Below are positions 42,499-62,260 of a stretch of DNA of 64,000 bases, in pieces. The notes below the pieces were generated by a model. It was not told where the DNA came from, made no database searches, and saw nothing but the letters and a program-made list of their open reading frames with translations. Position 1 is the first letter of the stretch, and each line of letters opens with the position of its first letter. A program made the translations under genes and the position numbers. Source of the DNA: Gadus chalcogrammus (Eukaryota > Chordata > Actinopteri > Gadiformes > Gadidae); assembly GCF_026213295.1 (NCBI RefSeq), contig NC_079422.1:22773413-22837412 (forward strand), in the 5' to 3' direction.

Positions 42499-45400
42499 AT
42501 GAACTTAAACATTATACAAATATTGCGAGCGCTGTTGAAAGATCCGGAGGTCGGGGATCCGGGGGGCGGGGATCAGGAGGCATGCGCCGCTGCGCGGCAG
42601 CTGCCTTCGCTCCTCCCCCGCCAACAGCGGCTGACCATCCACTCTGCACTGCATATCCGTTACATTAACTTCCAAACATATCGGGACCAGAATATAAGCT
42701 GCTCCAGATGGGGCTACCAGCCATCGAGGATAACAACCTGTCTGGGTGAGAATGATGCGTCGAAAATACAAACATATGGATATATTTAGATATGATTCAT
42801 AAATACTTGTACAATGATGAATATGCTTTTATCTAAGCTTCATGTTTGGGTTGCGACGTGCAGCTAGCTAGCTAACGGGGCTAGCTCCCCAACAGCTGGC
42901 AACTTCTACTTCGGAGGTTGTTTAATCTTGTTATATATTTGCGTTTGATTTACTTGCTGTTGGTGGGTGGAATTCCCAAGGTAAACGGCATTTCGGCAAA
43001 AGTTGTCGAATTTCACCTCGGCTGAAATAACTATAGAGTCAATAACTTTCTTTCTGTAGATATATGGAGATATTTATATGTATATGTAACTTTAACGTTA
43101 GATTGATGGAAAGATGGACAGATATATGGATAGTTGAATCAGTGTTAAAATATCATAGGAATGGTAGTTAAGTTGTCGTGGACATCCATTGCTGGATTGA
43201 TACATATTTCACTTACGGTCATTTGGGATTGACATCACGATTGATTAGTGTTAACTTGATGGGGTTAGTCAATGATCTATTCTAAGGAGTCAAAGGAGCA
43301 CAGAAGATCAGACATCTGAAGTGACGGGAAGGGATAGGCGAGCAGAAGGAAGAATCAACCTGTTCCTGGAAAAACCGGTTTGAATGATTTTTTACATTAT
43401 TGTAGACAGTGCATGGTGTAGTCTCCCAACATGAAAAAACCTCAACAATATGTCCGGACCTTACTTTTAAAGTACACATGGTCACCTATCTTTTGGTTTC
43501 CCCTCACTGTTCTTTAAACTACTATTATGTGTAGTGCACCGTGTAGTCTATTTTTCTGGATCAATAGGTATCCAGGTATCCATGTTTTATTAGCATATAT
43601 CATTATTTATGCCCATGTTATTTTAGTTGATCTCGTTTATTCATAATTTAAGCGTTAAATTCATTAGTGTTCCAGCTGTATCTTGTCTTAAGACCGGAAT
43701 AACAACTGCAGCTTCTGAAAATAAAGTTTTTCAAGGAAGTAGACCTACTTCCTTGAAAATTGGGAAAGCAGTGTAGCTTGCCTTGAAGGAGTGCTGTAGT
43801 TTTATGGTGGCTGCTCGGGGTGAAATGGGTAACGGTGGTCTGGCTAGTTGCTAGGTTATTCCTAGAGGTTGCCCGGTTGTTCTGTATAGGTGCTGCTACT
43901 ACTGGGTTTTTATGGTGTTCTAGGTAGTTGCTAGGATTTTCTGGGTGGCTTTTGTTGTGTTCTGTCTCTGGGTGGTTTCTACTAGGTGGTTGCTGTCGTG
44001 CAGGTATAATTCTAGTGCATATGCTGCATTTGCAATATCGCTGTATGTTTCAGGTATACTTCTGCTGTGTCTGTAGCATTCAAAACACTGATGTATGTCT
44101 TTTGATATGTAACAAAGGTTTAATCATGTTTCTAGCATGTATGAAGTTTCTAGGAGGAGTTACTTAGGGAAGTTCGGGAATAATAATAATAAAACAAATG
44201 ATGAAAAGAAGTATGATCAATTAACTGTGAATAAGTGTTAATGTGCCCCTTGTCGGATCATGTTACTACGGTTTAACCAGTAGAGCTGCTTTTCAGGGTT
44301 TAATATTCAGACTGGTTCCCGTGGTAGTCGCTGGTTACAGCCAAACGCAAGCTCCTTTTTTTTTGTCCCCTGAGGGGCTTGCTTCAGCAACATGCCGCCT
44401 CTCCTCCTTGGTAGTTGATGAACTCCAGGTTCGTCCCCAGGGGGGCCAGGGCCCCGCAGCTCGGGAGACGCTTAGCAACGCAACCTGCAACCGTCTGGTT
44501 TCCACGGTGAAGGGGCTGGCTAGTGGCTACATGTTTGCTCAGCAGTTGAGAACTGGCCCGGTCCCTTCACCTCACCATCTCCTTTAAATGGCTGAATGGA
44601 ACCGGCTCCTTAGTGTTTTTATAACCGGGACCTAGAGGCTTGTTTTGAATGTGACATATGCTGTACAACTGTACCTGCGGCCAACAGGGATGTCATAATA
44701 ACTGCAACAGACTCTGTGAATTTGTCCGTCCATGGTGGAAAAATCGACCGGCAAAGGAACTGTTTATGTACATCTAATGCAACACAAATTATATTTTTAT
44801 ACCTAACGAATGGTTGAAATATATTACTGGCCTTTGGCTGGTAGCAGATGTAAATTTTTGACTGGCATTAACTAAGGGTTGATATTGCCCTAGCTAAGGG
44901 CTTGATCTTGTGGTGTTTCTTATCACTGGTTTAATTAATTATAGAGATGATATAACAATCCACTGTGTCTTGGCAGGGAATGTAACGCTCCACATTAACC
45001 CATCTGTACTGCTTGGGGTGTTGACCTGCTTATCTTGATGACAACCTTTTCATCGATGAAACTCGGGGACACCCAGAGATACTGTATACCTTCTGTTGTG
45101 GTTTGGTTTCCTTTCTCCACTCCCTATGGCTACTTTTAGGAGTTTCATCTCTGGTGTCATTTTGGTGCTTGTATAATTACAGTTCTGGCTGGCGTTGTTG
45201 TGCAGTGTTTTTATAAGCCTTAAATGACATAAAGTTTTTCTGACTTCAACTGGACGTTGCATGGTGCCATCTACATTAGAGCCCGACCGATAAAGGATAT
45301 TTAAGGCTGATACTGATACAAATATTTGGTGATTTCAATATTCCAATCTAAAAGAAATTCCAGAAGCGCATAACCAAACATAAACCGACTTCCCTAACAT

Positions 45401-48400
45401 TGGTTATTTGTAGTTATTTATGACTCCTCACTAAAATAATAAGGTAATGCAGTTTAAAAAAATAAACTTTATTTTATTGTTTTATTGCCACAACACAAAA
45501 GAACATCAAAAATATATTAAAGTTCTGATAAATAAAACTTATAAAAACACAAACTTGAGATATTCATCATGTCATTCATATGAATATTGCCAAAAGAGCA
45601 ACAATATAATAAGCTGTCCCCCTGTTCCATCCAGTGTAATCTGCCCCTGCCAGCAGGATGAAATTGACACCTGCAGTAGTTTAGTATGGCACCCGGCGGT
45701 GCCTTCTGCCCTCGGATTAAGCCTCTATTTGTTTCCATGGAAAACAGAGAACTGTTACCTAGTGGCCACGCCCAAGAACATACCTGGGAATCTAGTACAG
45801 ATGCAGGCAGCCTTCGCCTGGGGGGTCCAGTTTCATTAGCTAGCTGAGTACACCAACCGGCTGAGTACACTAGCTCATGGACAGAGCGCACTAGCTAGCA
45901 GAGTGCACTAGCTAGCAGTGCACACAAGCTAATGAAGAGTACACTAGACAGCTGGTACACTAGCGGAGAGTATACTAGATAGCTGGTACACTAGCCAGTA
46001 CAGAAGACTGGGGCTAGCTGAGTGGCGTAAGCGTCATTACTATACGAGGGTTTATACGAGAAGGACCAGCTGTTTGTGTTTTAAACACAGTCCCTGTGTT
46101 GAGGGAAAAACACAGACACACAAACACACAGTCACACATCCAACTTAAAAAAAAAAAAAAATTGAGTAAAACCGCCCGTCTGCTTCATCAGCTCGACCAT
46201 ATAGTTCTAGACTTTGAGATTTGTGTTATCGTAGAGGTTGTCATTTATAATGAGGCAACAAGCCATTGAGCGGATGGTAGCTCTCTGCAGCAAATGCATC
46301 GTCAGAGATCATGGTTTGAACTTTGACCTTAAGCCTCAAAACCAAACTGTCTCTTTTTTCCCATAGGCATAAATCACACAGTCCTCCTATTGCATCCATA
46401 CTGGTAAACTACATTCTCATGCTATAGTTATTATTGCTTTCTGTTGTGTGTATTGTTCATAATCTCGATAGCAGGGCAACAATGTTTATCTACACTGTGG
46501 TATGTAGATATAGGTTGCTTTGAGTGCAAAATAGCACGCAGTTCTATCGCAAACGTTTCAATTTGGATGCCAACTTCCTGATGGCCTACTTTTAGTTATC
46601 ATCCGGGAAACACCCTAAAAAAATGTAAGTCTCCAAAACATGGATGTATTAAAGAATGCTCCATTTGCACACTAGACACTAGGGCCCGACCGATTCATCG
46701 GCCTGCCGATTTAATCGGCCGATTATAGCCTTTTTGAAAATAACCGACATCTGCCAAAAAGACGCCGATTACAACAGATTTTTTATTTTATTTTATTTTT
46801 TTAGAAATGTTATTGCGCTTAGTATCCTGCAGATTGCGCTCCTACTTGCCTTGCTAACATACAACTTTAGCTGGAGTAAAAAAGAGGAGATTGAATTTTA
46901 CCGTACAACATGAAAGCATGCTCGCTCAGGCAGCTGCACGCTCACCTCACCAATGTACACAAGACGCGTTGTCTTTAGGTCCCAGGCCATGTTAATTTGT
47001 TATACTGTTTGTTATATTGTTATATAATTTGTTATACTGTAGACTCTTTTTTTTTTTTTTTAATCGGCCGATTAAATCGTAATCGTAATTTTTCTCTGAA
47101 AATAATCAGCATCGGCACTCAAAAATCAATATCGGTCGGGCCCTACTAGACACACCCGGCATAATCCCCCCCGTCCGCGTACGTCCATCCGATACACTAT
47201 TATTATCTACAATTTTTATTGAAAAGTGAAACTCCATTGTAAATTGACTCCTTTAAATACCTCGATTATTTTGGTGAAGGGAAATGAGCTTCCCCTTACC
47301 CCTTCCCCTTACCCCTTCAAAACAAGGGGGAGGGGTAAGGGGTAGAAATGGGATTGGGCCTTAAAGTTAGAAAGGTTGGTGGGACACTACTTGTTGAAAT
47401 CCACAACAAAATATCTAACGAGCTGTATCGAATCATTAAGTAAAATCATAAATCTTGTGCATTTGCTTAGATAACTTATTGATCTGGGGCTTGGCAAACG
47501 TTTCAATTTGGATGCCAACTTCCTGATGGCCTACTTTTAGTTATCATCCGGGAAACACCCTAAAAAAAATGTAAGTCTCCAAAACATGGATGTATTAAAG
47601 AATGCTCCATTTGCACACTAGACACTAGGGCCCGACCGATTCATCGGCCTGCCGATTTAATCGGCCGATTATAGCCTTTTTGAAAATAACCGACATCTGC
47701 CAAAAAGACGCCGATTACAACAGATTTTTTATTTTATTTTATTTTTTTAGAAATGTTATTGCGCTTAGTATCCTGCAGATTGCGCTCCTACTTGCCTTGC
47801 TAACATACAACTTTAGCTGGAGTAAAAAAGAGGAGATTGAATTTTACCGTACAACATGAAAGCATGCTCGCTCAGGCAGCTGCGCGCTCACCTCACCAAT
47901 GTACACAAGACGCGTTGTCTTTAGGTCCCAGGCCATGTTAATTTGTTATACTGTAGACTCTAACGGTGAGACCATACTGCTCAGCACGCACGTGTTAGTC
48001 ACTGCTCACGAGCGCAGCACATTGGGAGTTAGTTATTTATTTTACATTTTACATTACACTCATTTTTGACTGTAAATGTATTCTAAAACACTCAAAGGTT
48101 CTGCATTCAATTCACATATTCGTCAAAAGTGTTTAAAGTATATTTAAGGTATCAACAACTACGTTTTATAGCCTTTTTTTTTTTTTTTTTTTTAATCGGC
48201 CGATTAAATCGTAATCGTAATTTTTCTCTGAAAATAATCAGCATCGGCACTCAAAAATCAATATCAGTCGGGCCCTACTAGACACACCCGGCATAATCCC
48301 CCCCGTCCGCGTACGTCCATCCGATACACTATTATTATCTACAATTTTTATTGAAAAGTGAAACTCGCTTCCCCTTACCCCTTCCCCTTACCCCTTCAAA

Positions 48401-49424
48401 ACAAGGGGGAGGGGTAAGGGGTAGAAATGGGATTGGGCCTTAAAGTTAGAAAGGTTGGTGGGACACTACTTGTTGAAATCCACAACAAAATATCTAACGA
48501 GCTGTATCGAATCATTAAGTAAAATCATAAATCTTGTGCATTTGCTTAGATAACTTATTGATCTGGGGCTTGGTGTGATGCAACAACACAGACACAGAGA
48601 GAGAGAGAGAGATACACTGATAGTACCGGCCTTCTTAGCATTTCAGAGAGGGAGAGAGTACTACAATTAACTAGTTTAATATCATTTAAATTAAGAAATG
48701 CACAGGACAACATGATTGTGATGGTTGTATCTGACAGTCCCAGTAACCTCGTCTACTGCTGTCTTTCAGAGAGAGCTGTGATTGGTCTTGATCCCGTGTC
48801 CCGCCTACTGACGTGTCTACCAGCTACTGATTGGCTCATGGTAAACAAACTGGACCCCAAGCCTGTAAGTTAACCAGTTCAAAACACTTAGTTAAACAGT
48901 CGGTTACGTTTTACAGTTAAAGAGCCAGCCATTTTAACAGTTGTTTAGGCACTTAAGCAATTACTTTTAAGTTAAAACTCTGGTCTGTGTGATAACCATC
49001 TCTCCTGGTTTCACTTAAACATCCGTTATCCTTTCAAGCTTGACGTGCGCTCACCACAACGGCAAACGAGAACTATATAAAGAATCAACCTGCGTCATAA
49101 AATTTTAGAAAATCCAAAACAAACCCTGGAGCGCCATACAAGTACTAAACCAATGTTTTATCGGAGGCCAAAGTGCTGCAGGCGTTTACGATTGGGGCAC
49201 GCTAAATCCTCTTGGCTGAATCGAGAAGGGTTGTTTGGACAAATCTTTGACGGAGCAATCTGACCGCTTTTAACAAGCGTCGGCTTTGATGGTTTGATCA
49301 GCCAGAATGGGTTTCTCCTTCTTCAAATGGTTAAACAGTGTAAAATATGCTGACTGTTTTGTGTTTTGTGTTGAAGGGGGATGAGGGGCCTGACGTGGAC
49401 CAGCAGAAGCCCCAGTACCGCTAG
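42499..49424 (+). CDS. Unrecognised three-exon gene, 129 aa
   Basis: Exons 42499-42745, 48770-48864 and 49377-49424 join in a single frame: donor CTGG|gtgaga (phase 1), acceptor tctttcag, donor CCT|gtaagt (phase 0), acceptor gttgaag. An in-frame TGA lies 36 bp before the start ATG. The predicted protein starts MNLNIIQILRALLKDPEVGD, has a Cys- and Arg-containing middle (ISCSRWGYQPSRITTCLE), then ATDWLMVNKLDPKPGDEGPD, and ends QQKPQYR. No signal peptide or membrane segment is evident. I cannot name a family. The first exon is GC-rich within AT-rich DNA, as expected of a 5' exon. Intron 1 (6 kb) contains a 2 kb tandem duplication of transposon-bearing DNA. A non-coding transcript, or 5' exons of the next gene, are alternatives. 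Confidence 0.4.
42783..46549. other. Intron/intergenic DNA with scattered repeats
   Basis: At 45277 a left end TAGAGCCCGACCGAT matches the family of the elements at 46680 and 47626, but I find no matching right end. From 45835 to 46020 a loose repeat of 'gagtacactagctagc' occurs. No coding exons recognised. Confidence 0.45.
46680..47145. mobile_element. hAT-like element, internally deleted copy
   Basis: TAGGGCCCGACCGATTCATC and ATATCGGTCGGGCCCTA ends with perfect 8 bp duplication CTAGACAC (46672-46679 and 47146-47153). Non-coding. Confidence 0.9.
47287..47363. mobile_element. Short palindromic MITE (CCTTACCCCTTCCCC family)
   Basis: Arms 'ccccttaccccttccc' and 'gaggggtaaggggtaga' fold back, ending in 'atgggattgggcctta'. 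The same family appears at 48368-48443, 54889-54942 and 56070-56162. Confidence 0.65.
47626..48277. mobile_element. hAT-like element, fuller copy
   Basis: Same ends and same CTAGACAC flanks as the element at 46680, within the second duplicate unit. The insertion therefore predates the segment duplication. No transposase frame. Confidence 0.9.
48368..48443. mobile_element. Short palindromic MITE (CCTTACCCCTTCCCC family), second copy
   Basis: Duplicate of the unit at 47287 carried along in the segment duplication. Confidence 0.65.
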
Positions 49425-49950
49425 CATCCGGCTACGCTAGCACCCAGTACCGCCAGCCCCGCTTAGCACCGCTGGCTCCCAGTTCAGCTAGCGCCAGTAG
49501 CACATAGCAGCGCGAGCATCCCCCATTAAAGCTTGCGCTGCTAGAGCACGAGCCTCTCTCGCGATACTAGCATCCAGTACAGCTAGCACCGCTGAAACAC
49601 GCACACACCTCGCACCGCTCAGAGCTCACTGCGTGCAGCCATGAACTGAGCGACTCAAATACAAACATTTTGAACTTGTCTTTCGTTTCGTGTTTCATTG
49701 CTTCAAGGCCTCTGTTGGTTGGGTCACACCTAGTTTACAACCTGCCAAAAGTGCCTTTGGGAACCCCCACACCCCCCCCCACACCCCCACCCCACCCCTC
49801 CCGACCACGTCACCATTATGTTTGACGCCACTGGCCTCCCGGGTGCGGTTGCATGCTGCTAAGACATCTCGACGAGGTGTCGCCGATCGCTTGCCTTGGC
49901 TCCCTGCCCCCCCCCTGTCGCCGTGACGACCCCCCCCTGCCTCCGTCGCC
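49425..49950. other. Short intergenic spacer / UTRs
   Basis: Contains repeated 'gctagcacc' and 'cagtaccgct' motifs, an ATTAAA at about 49524, and a C-rich stretch just before the galactosyltransferase start. It probably holds the 3' UTR of the preceding candidate and the 5' UTR of the next gene. Confidence 0.4.
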
Positions 49951-56464
<6,514 letters not shown>

Positions 56465-57988
56465 TGGCACTGCTGGGGAGTTGCAGTTCACCGGAAGGTT
56501 ACGCCTTCTTAATGCAGGGTTTCCAACCCACTGGAACCCACGTGCCCGTACCAGAGACACTTTGTTAATGCTGCACAGGAAGAGACACACAACAGGGACG
56601 GATCTTTAAAGACACTCCGGACCGCGGGTTGGAGTAGAGTTAAATCATGGACTCTATGAGTTACTACTAGGACATGTAAACGTATGTAATGTACAGCGCA
56701 GACCGCTGGCTAACCCTCACGCTGCCTTAAAGTCCATGGATGAATGGTTCCATTTTTAATGAAAACAGATTTTAGTTTTTTATTTCATCTTCTTCTTTTT
56801 CGGTGCCGGCCTGGTGTGAGCAGCTGGTAGCATACGGACAGCTGCTTCCCGGTAATAGCGGGGTTTATCATCGTCTTATAGGGCTCTTATAAAGGAGCCG
56901 TGAATAAGAAAGAGAGTTAATATTACTGCTTCCAAAGAGATAAAATGATTCAAAACACGCCTTTTCTGTCAGCCCACGCCCTCATAGGTGGCCTGTAGGC
57001 TCCAGCCCTTTTAGTTCAGTCTAGTTTTCTACTGTATTTGATTGTACTCCTGTGTAGTTGTATATCTTTGCCTTGTTAAGCAGCAAGTCTCAGAGACGGC
57101 CGCCGTCCCTGGCTACCGATTTGTTGTCCAATCAAAATGAGTCAATCAGTGACTTCTATATGCCTTGATTATGTGTATATTTTTGTAAATGTAATTCGTG
57201 AGTGCTGGCAACTTTTAACCACTTTGCTTCTCCAGTAGAGGTTCTATCCTATGTGTGGTCAATCAAAAGCGTTGGCCGTCCCGTTGTGGGACCTGTGGGC
57301 TGACGCAGCCTTCAGCACTGGTGGCTCCTCCCGGAGCCGGAAGCGCTTCCAGACACGTACCGCGGTCCGCACCTCGTTCCTCTCGTCAAACCCTTGTTCA
57401 GATCCCCGGGCGAACATTGTTCCCTCCTCTTTGACAACAGGAGTTCCAAAAGGCGTGTTTTCCGAAACTGAATCATGGACTAGGGGACAGAACCGGGCCT
57501 CGGCCACCAGAACCCCTTTGGCCCAGACACCAGAACCCCAGCCCCCCCCCCAGCCACCAGAACCCCTTTGGCCCAGACAACAGACACCAGCCCCCCCCCA
57601 CCCCGACAACAGAACCCCTTTCCCCCCAAAGCCAGGAGCCCCATCACCCAAACCCCTTCCCACCAAAGGCATCAGAAGCCCTTCAGACACCAGAGCCCCT
57701 TCCTCCCCTGACATCAGAACCCCTTCCTCCCCTGACATCAGAACCCCTTCCCACCCAAAGCCAGTACCCCTCCCCCCCCCAGATGCTACAACCCCAGACA
57801 CCAGTACTTGTATCCCTAGAAAGCGGGACCGACCAGTAGGAGCAGACCAAAGAGCTCTAGCGTGGGTGCTGTGTGAGTGGCGTGGGGAGGTGTGTGGTTT
57901 ATGCTCTTATCGATTTGAGACTGTGTCCTGCCAAATGGGATGCTTGAAGGACAATTTTATTCAGACAGGATATCTTCTTCACAATAAA
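56465..57988 (+). other. b4galt3: Long 3' UTR of the galactosyltransferase with AATAAA
   Basis: After the stop, 1.5 kb runs without another gene to AATAAA at 57983-57988. A proline-rich repeat region (57480-57790, unit like 'ccagaacccctt') holds long open frames on both strands (265 codons plus, 180 codons minus). Their composition is dictated by the repeat, so I regard them as chance frames. Confidence 0.5.
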
Positions 57989-57994
57989 ACTCCT

Positions 57995-60085
57995 TATTAT
58001 AATGCTTTTTGTGGTCATTATTGTTTGATTGAGAATCGTTGGCCTTAAATCCGATTATGACTAACTCTGTCTAGTGTTTTCCGAGTACTTTTTAGTTGTT
58101 TTGTCGACTGTATGCAATGCTATTATTAGACAAGTGCCACCTAGTTCCTGACAAGTAGTAAGAGACGTTGGTCAGAGATATATCTTGGACAAAACAGGCT
58201 TTTTGTTCAGTTAAAGGTTTTAAAAATAAAGTGCCATGAAAGTTTTCCCTATGGAACAGGAGAGCGTCTTCATAAATTATAACATGGCATTAATAGAATA
58301 GCCTATATACACTGAGACACAGCCTTAACACACTAGACATCGTTATAAACTGACAATGCCTTGTTACACATAGTATTCGTGCAATATTACAAATATGGTA
58401 TATAAATATATCTACCATATTTTAATTGTATCTTCTTCGTTACATTTGCAAAAGTTCCAAATCATAAATACGCATGCAGGGCTTGAGCATAGACTAACAT
58501 CGCCCCCTTTCTGCAATTGGGTTGGGTTGTTTGTCTACTTTGATGGATGCAGATTGAAAGGACACTCAATAACGACTTGGCGGCTTGTTTATTTTCTATG
58601 TAACGATTCCGTCGCAGATCGGCAACGACATAATTGTTTGCCTGGCTGACTAGGATTGGTATAAAAAGTATATTAAAACATTTATATATTTCTTTAAAGA
58701 AAGTTCATAAAGTTAGTTATAATTCAATTATAACTTATCAGACAAAACATTTTGGCATTTTAAAATTTAGTGGGTAGCCTACGCATAATGTACATGCCTA
58801 CATAGTTTACTCTTAATTCTGCATTCAAATCAATCCAAGGTTCATTAATTGTCACTATTTAGGATATCACCACATAACTCTCAGTCTCAGGGTTACTTAT
58901 TTGTAAATTCTGCTTTGTGTTTGTATTAATGTCAGCTGGCCTGCACTACCCATTCTAACCTCTGACAGACAGCAGACATATTTACGCTGTTCGTAGCCTA
59001 CTGTGCAGGAACTTCCTGTATTGGAGCTTCTGCTAGGGATTTTATTTTTTTATTTTAATCTAATTAAATTTCAATTTTAGCCCTTAATCAAAGGTACTGA
59101 CTCAAAGGGCTTAACAGGCCAACTATTTAGCATATATTTAGAGTTTTAGTATTGTGTAGTTGAGTATCATCCTGTTATTCTGTAGTAGGCCTATTCTGCA
59201 GTATTCTGTAATTTAGTATCTGTATTCTAATCCAACCGACTCTACTGCACCTACTCTATTCTACTGTAGGCCTACTGTATTTCCTCTCTATTCCACTCTA
59301 TAATCTATTCTTCTCGTCGCACCTGTTACATTCCTCCCCTAGCAACCGGCTGCTGTACGGTCGGACTCAGCTATCTAGTGGTGGAACAGGGTAAATACAT
59401 AGTATTGTAGGAATAAAACTTGTTGATATTCCATAAAAGCTTGATTAGGGGTTCCTCCTACCCAACTAACTTTACTTACCCTAACTCTAGTCTTACTCTA
59501 CTAACACCTTATCCTTACTCTACTATAAAACTAAGCCTACAGGCTTGGAAGGTTCATGTGTATTGATTCTAAAACAATTATATGAATAACAATATATACT
59601 TGGACACATACGCACGCGCACATGCACGCGCGCGCGCACAGACACGCACGCACAACATGTCCATGCAACTACGAAAGAAAGTATCCTGGTTGAAAATTAA
59701 CCAGTATCTCCAGTATCAGTTCGGACCGTACCAACTGCACCACAGGGGGATCCGTTTAAGATCAAATAGTATTGCAGAGAGATGGAACCCACAACGCCAC
59801 ATAAAACAAAATGAAAGTTCCAATCGACGGTAAATAATTCGTTTTTGAGGGAAAATATTGATTAACTATAGCAATTTAACTTGAGCGTTAAAACAGAAAC
59901 AGACACCACCCACCAGTCCGTGTTTCGCGACCCGCCGTCCCTCCAGCCTCACCTTGACGCAACGCGCCTTGCGTAACACCTCGATACCTGGCTGAAGAAC
60001 GGGAGCACGGCAGTAACTGTAAATGTCGATTAATGTTTCATCGATGAGTTTTTTTAGTTTGTGCAGATATATAATTTAAACATCG
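57995..60085. other. Intergenic, AT-rich, nothing recognised
   Basis: No coding frame, RNA gene or transposon with defined ends was seen. A short (GC/CA)n stretch lies near 59600. The last 150 bp before lsr are CpG-richer and may hold its promoter. Confidence 0.45.
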
Positions 60086-62260
60086 ATGGAAACTTCGAAA
60101 CAACGGATGAAAATGTTTTGGACTTTGTTTGTGGCCGTTGTACTGGCAACAGGTAGGCCCGGGCCCTGGGTGCGTCCTCTTCCGTGTGTTGATCACTTCT
60201 GCTGTCTTTGCATCAATCGTACACCAATCTCTGCTCTTAATGTGTTGGTTCTGTTATTCTACAACATTTCTCCAGATAGGCTATCCATGATTATCACATT
60301 CTTGTGGGAAACGTTTCGATCGAAACGCTCTTGTGTTTACCTGAACCGAAGGCCCCCTCTATTGAGCAACTATCCTCGTACACACGTACTACATAAACAA
60401 CATTTTTGATTACATTTAAAGTATTAAAACTAAGTGGGCTATATATTTTCTATTTTCTCCGTATGATTAGCTTTTAAAATATCTTCGATTGATAGCCTAC
60501 TTTAAATGCAAAATGTATGTTAAAGTAACGAGTCATGTTTTCATTATTATACATTCGTATTTATTGTTGTTTTTTGAGAATCGTTAAACTATTTTATGTT
60601 GCCTAAACAAACGGTAGGCTTCTGTATTCCTATAACCTTTTAACCATTTGGAAAATTGAAAAACTTGATGTCGAGAGTCAGAGTTCGGGTTATCCATGGT
60701 CAGAATGTGTGTATAACAAGTTAAAACTTTATGGGTTAACAACACGGCAAGTGCAAGAGGACAATTATATTTAGATCAATTGGCGATTGAGTCATATCGT
60801 AAGTATAGTAAATAATAGGCGGGTTATAAATAGCAGAGTTTCGACCTAGATCGACCTGGTGATGATTCATACCCAGGTAGTTGTGACGCTGATGTGTAAC
60901 ACTGATGTCTGACCATTGTGTCTTGGCTGTGGTGCGTCCGCAGGCTACACCGGGGCCATCTCGGTGCAGTGTCCCACCAAGCGCTACATCGCCATCCTCT
61001 TCCAGCCCGTGGTCCTGAACTGTAACTACCAGACCACCGCCTCCTCCCAGCCCCCCGTGGTGACCTGGAAGTACAAGTCGTACTGCCGCGACCCCATCCA
61101 GGCCGCGCTGAGCCCCAACAGCGCGGATAACCTCCTGAGCCAGAACAACCCCAACTACGACCCCAACATCGAGTGCGCCGACAGCCTGCGCACCATCCGC
61201 ATCGTGGCGTCCAAGCAGGCCAACTCGGTCACGCTGGGCTCGGAGTACCAGGGCCGCAAGATCAGCATCATCAACAGTAAGCACGCGTCACTTGTCCACA
61301 TGACTTAAGGCACAGTTATGGTTCGACGTCGAAGGCAACGCAATGACAGCGCAGGTACGCTTTGACGCAGTCCTGAACCTGTTTTGGTTCTGCTTCGGGT
61401 CTTAGTGAGCGGACACAGCCCTTGCCGCCGCGTCGCCTCGACAAAATGTTAACATTTTGGGAGGTGCACCGTGCACGCCAGGCCCTTGCGTCGGACGCAA
61501 GGAGGGTCCGCATGGTTTCGTGAGCCCCCTTTGCGTTGCGTCGACGTGGAACTATAACTGAGCCTTTAGCATTCAGAACTTTGGAGCACAGCTGCGTTGC
61601 ACTGACCTTCGACGTCGGGCGAGCGTACCCAGCCTCCAAACGTATTTCTTTACGTCTTATTCTTCACAGGCTTGGGTGTGTATGATTTCTGTTCCTGTTT
61701 GTTTCACGCCGCCTACCTTTGATTGCCATGTGAGGGACGAATAAAGTGTTGATGTATTTTCTTCTGCTGAACCACCTGACCATCAGATGCAGACCTGAGC
61801 ATCGGCCAGACGGCGTGGGGGGACAGCGGAGTCTACGTCTGCTCCGTCATCTCTGCCCAGGACCTGACGGGGAACAGTGAAGACTACACTGAGCTGATAG
61901 TACTAGGTACTACTCACTCACTCACTTACTCACTCACTCAGACAGACACTGATGGTACTGGACTACTTAGCACTTCAGTGAGAGAGTAGTGATAAACTAA
62001 GTTATTATCATAGAAGTGATGAAATGCATTAACTAAGTCAAGTAAATGCCATGGAAGTATCTGGCACACTAGCATGGATCAGTAGATGGAATTCCCCGCA
62101 GTGAGAGTTTGGTATCGGCTAAGGCGGCAACAGAGATTAGAGCGGACCAGGAAGGGGGTTGGAGGTCATTTAAAAGTAATTGTTACTTTATCTTCTTTCA
62201 CAGAGAGAAAGTCAAACACTACCGACCTCCTGCCTGGCATTGACTTACTGGTCATGGAAG
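60086..62260 (+). CDS. lsr: Lipolysis-stimulated lipoprotein receptor / angulin-1, 5' part
   Basis: Type I membrane protein known as a lipoprotein receptor and as the recruiter of tricellulin at tricellular junctions. Exons 60086-60152, 60944-61276, 61787-61906 and 62204-62260 are phase-consistent and encode the first 192 residues. A signal peptide (MKMFWTLFVAVVLATG) is followed by one V-type Ig domain: AISVQCPTKRYIAILFQPVV, LNCNYQTT, TWKYKSYC, and GDSGVYVCSVISAQDLTGN with the second Ig Cys. The exon 4 stalk ends LLPGIDLLVME, corresponding to the ELLPGF region of mammalian LSR just before the membrane exon. The membrane segment, Cys-rich tail and the rest are not in this window, so the gene is cut by the right edge. 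ILDR1/ILDR2 are the close alternatives. The CPTKRYIAILFQPV stretch favours LSR. Confidence 0.85.
61308..61565. mobile_element. 258 bp Harbinger-like MITE in lsr intron 2
   Basis: AGGCACAGTTATGGTTCGAC at the left and GGAACTATAACTGAGCCT at the right are mirrors, with TTA on both sides (61305-61307 and 61566-61568). It lies only 31 bp from the exon 2 donor. Confidence 0.78.

Larger units (their letters stand above)
46550..48573. repeat. Tandem duplication of a transposon-bearing kilobase
   Basis: 46550-47494 and 47495-48573 are consecutive copies of one segment, both starting 'caaacgtttcaatttggatg' and ending 'gatctggggcttgg'. Copy 2 keeps about 200 bp of transposon interior (from about 47960) that copy 1 lacks. 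Copy 1 keeps about 60 bp near 47235-47295 that copy 2 lacks. Outside those gaps the copies are nearly identical, which indicates a recent duplication. Confidence 0.92.

Noticed and set aside
57251..58048. 265-codon plus-strand frame and 180-codon minus frame
   Set aside because: Both lie in the probable 3' UTR of the galactosyltransferase, and their length and composition come from a proline-codon-rich tandem repeat. No domain is visible.
60736..61284. 182-codon minus frame
   Set aside because: Antisense shadow of lsr exon 2. The plus strand has matching splice sites and the Ig signature.
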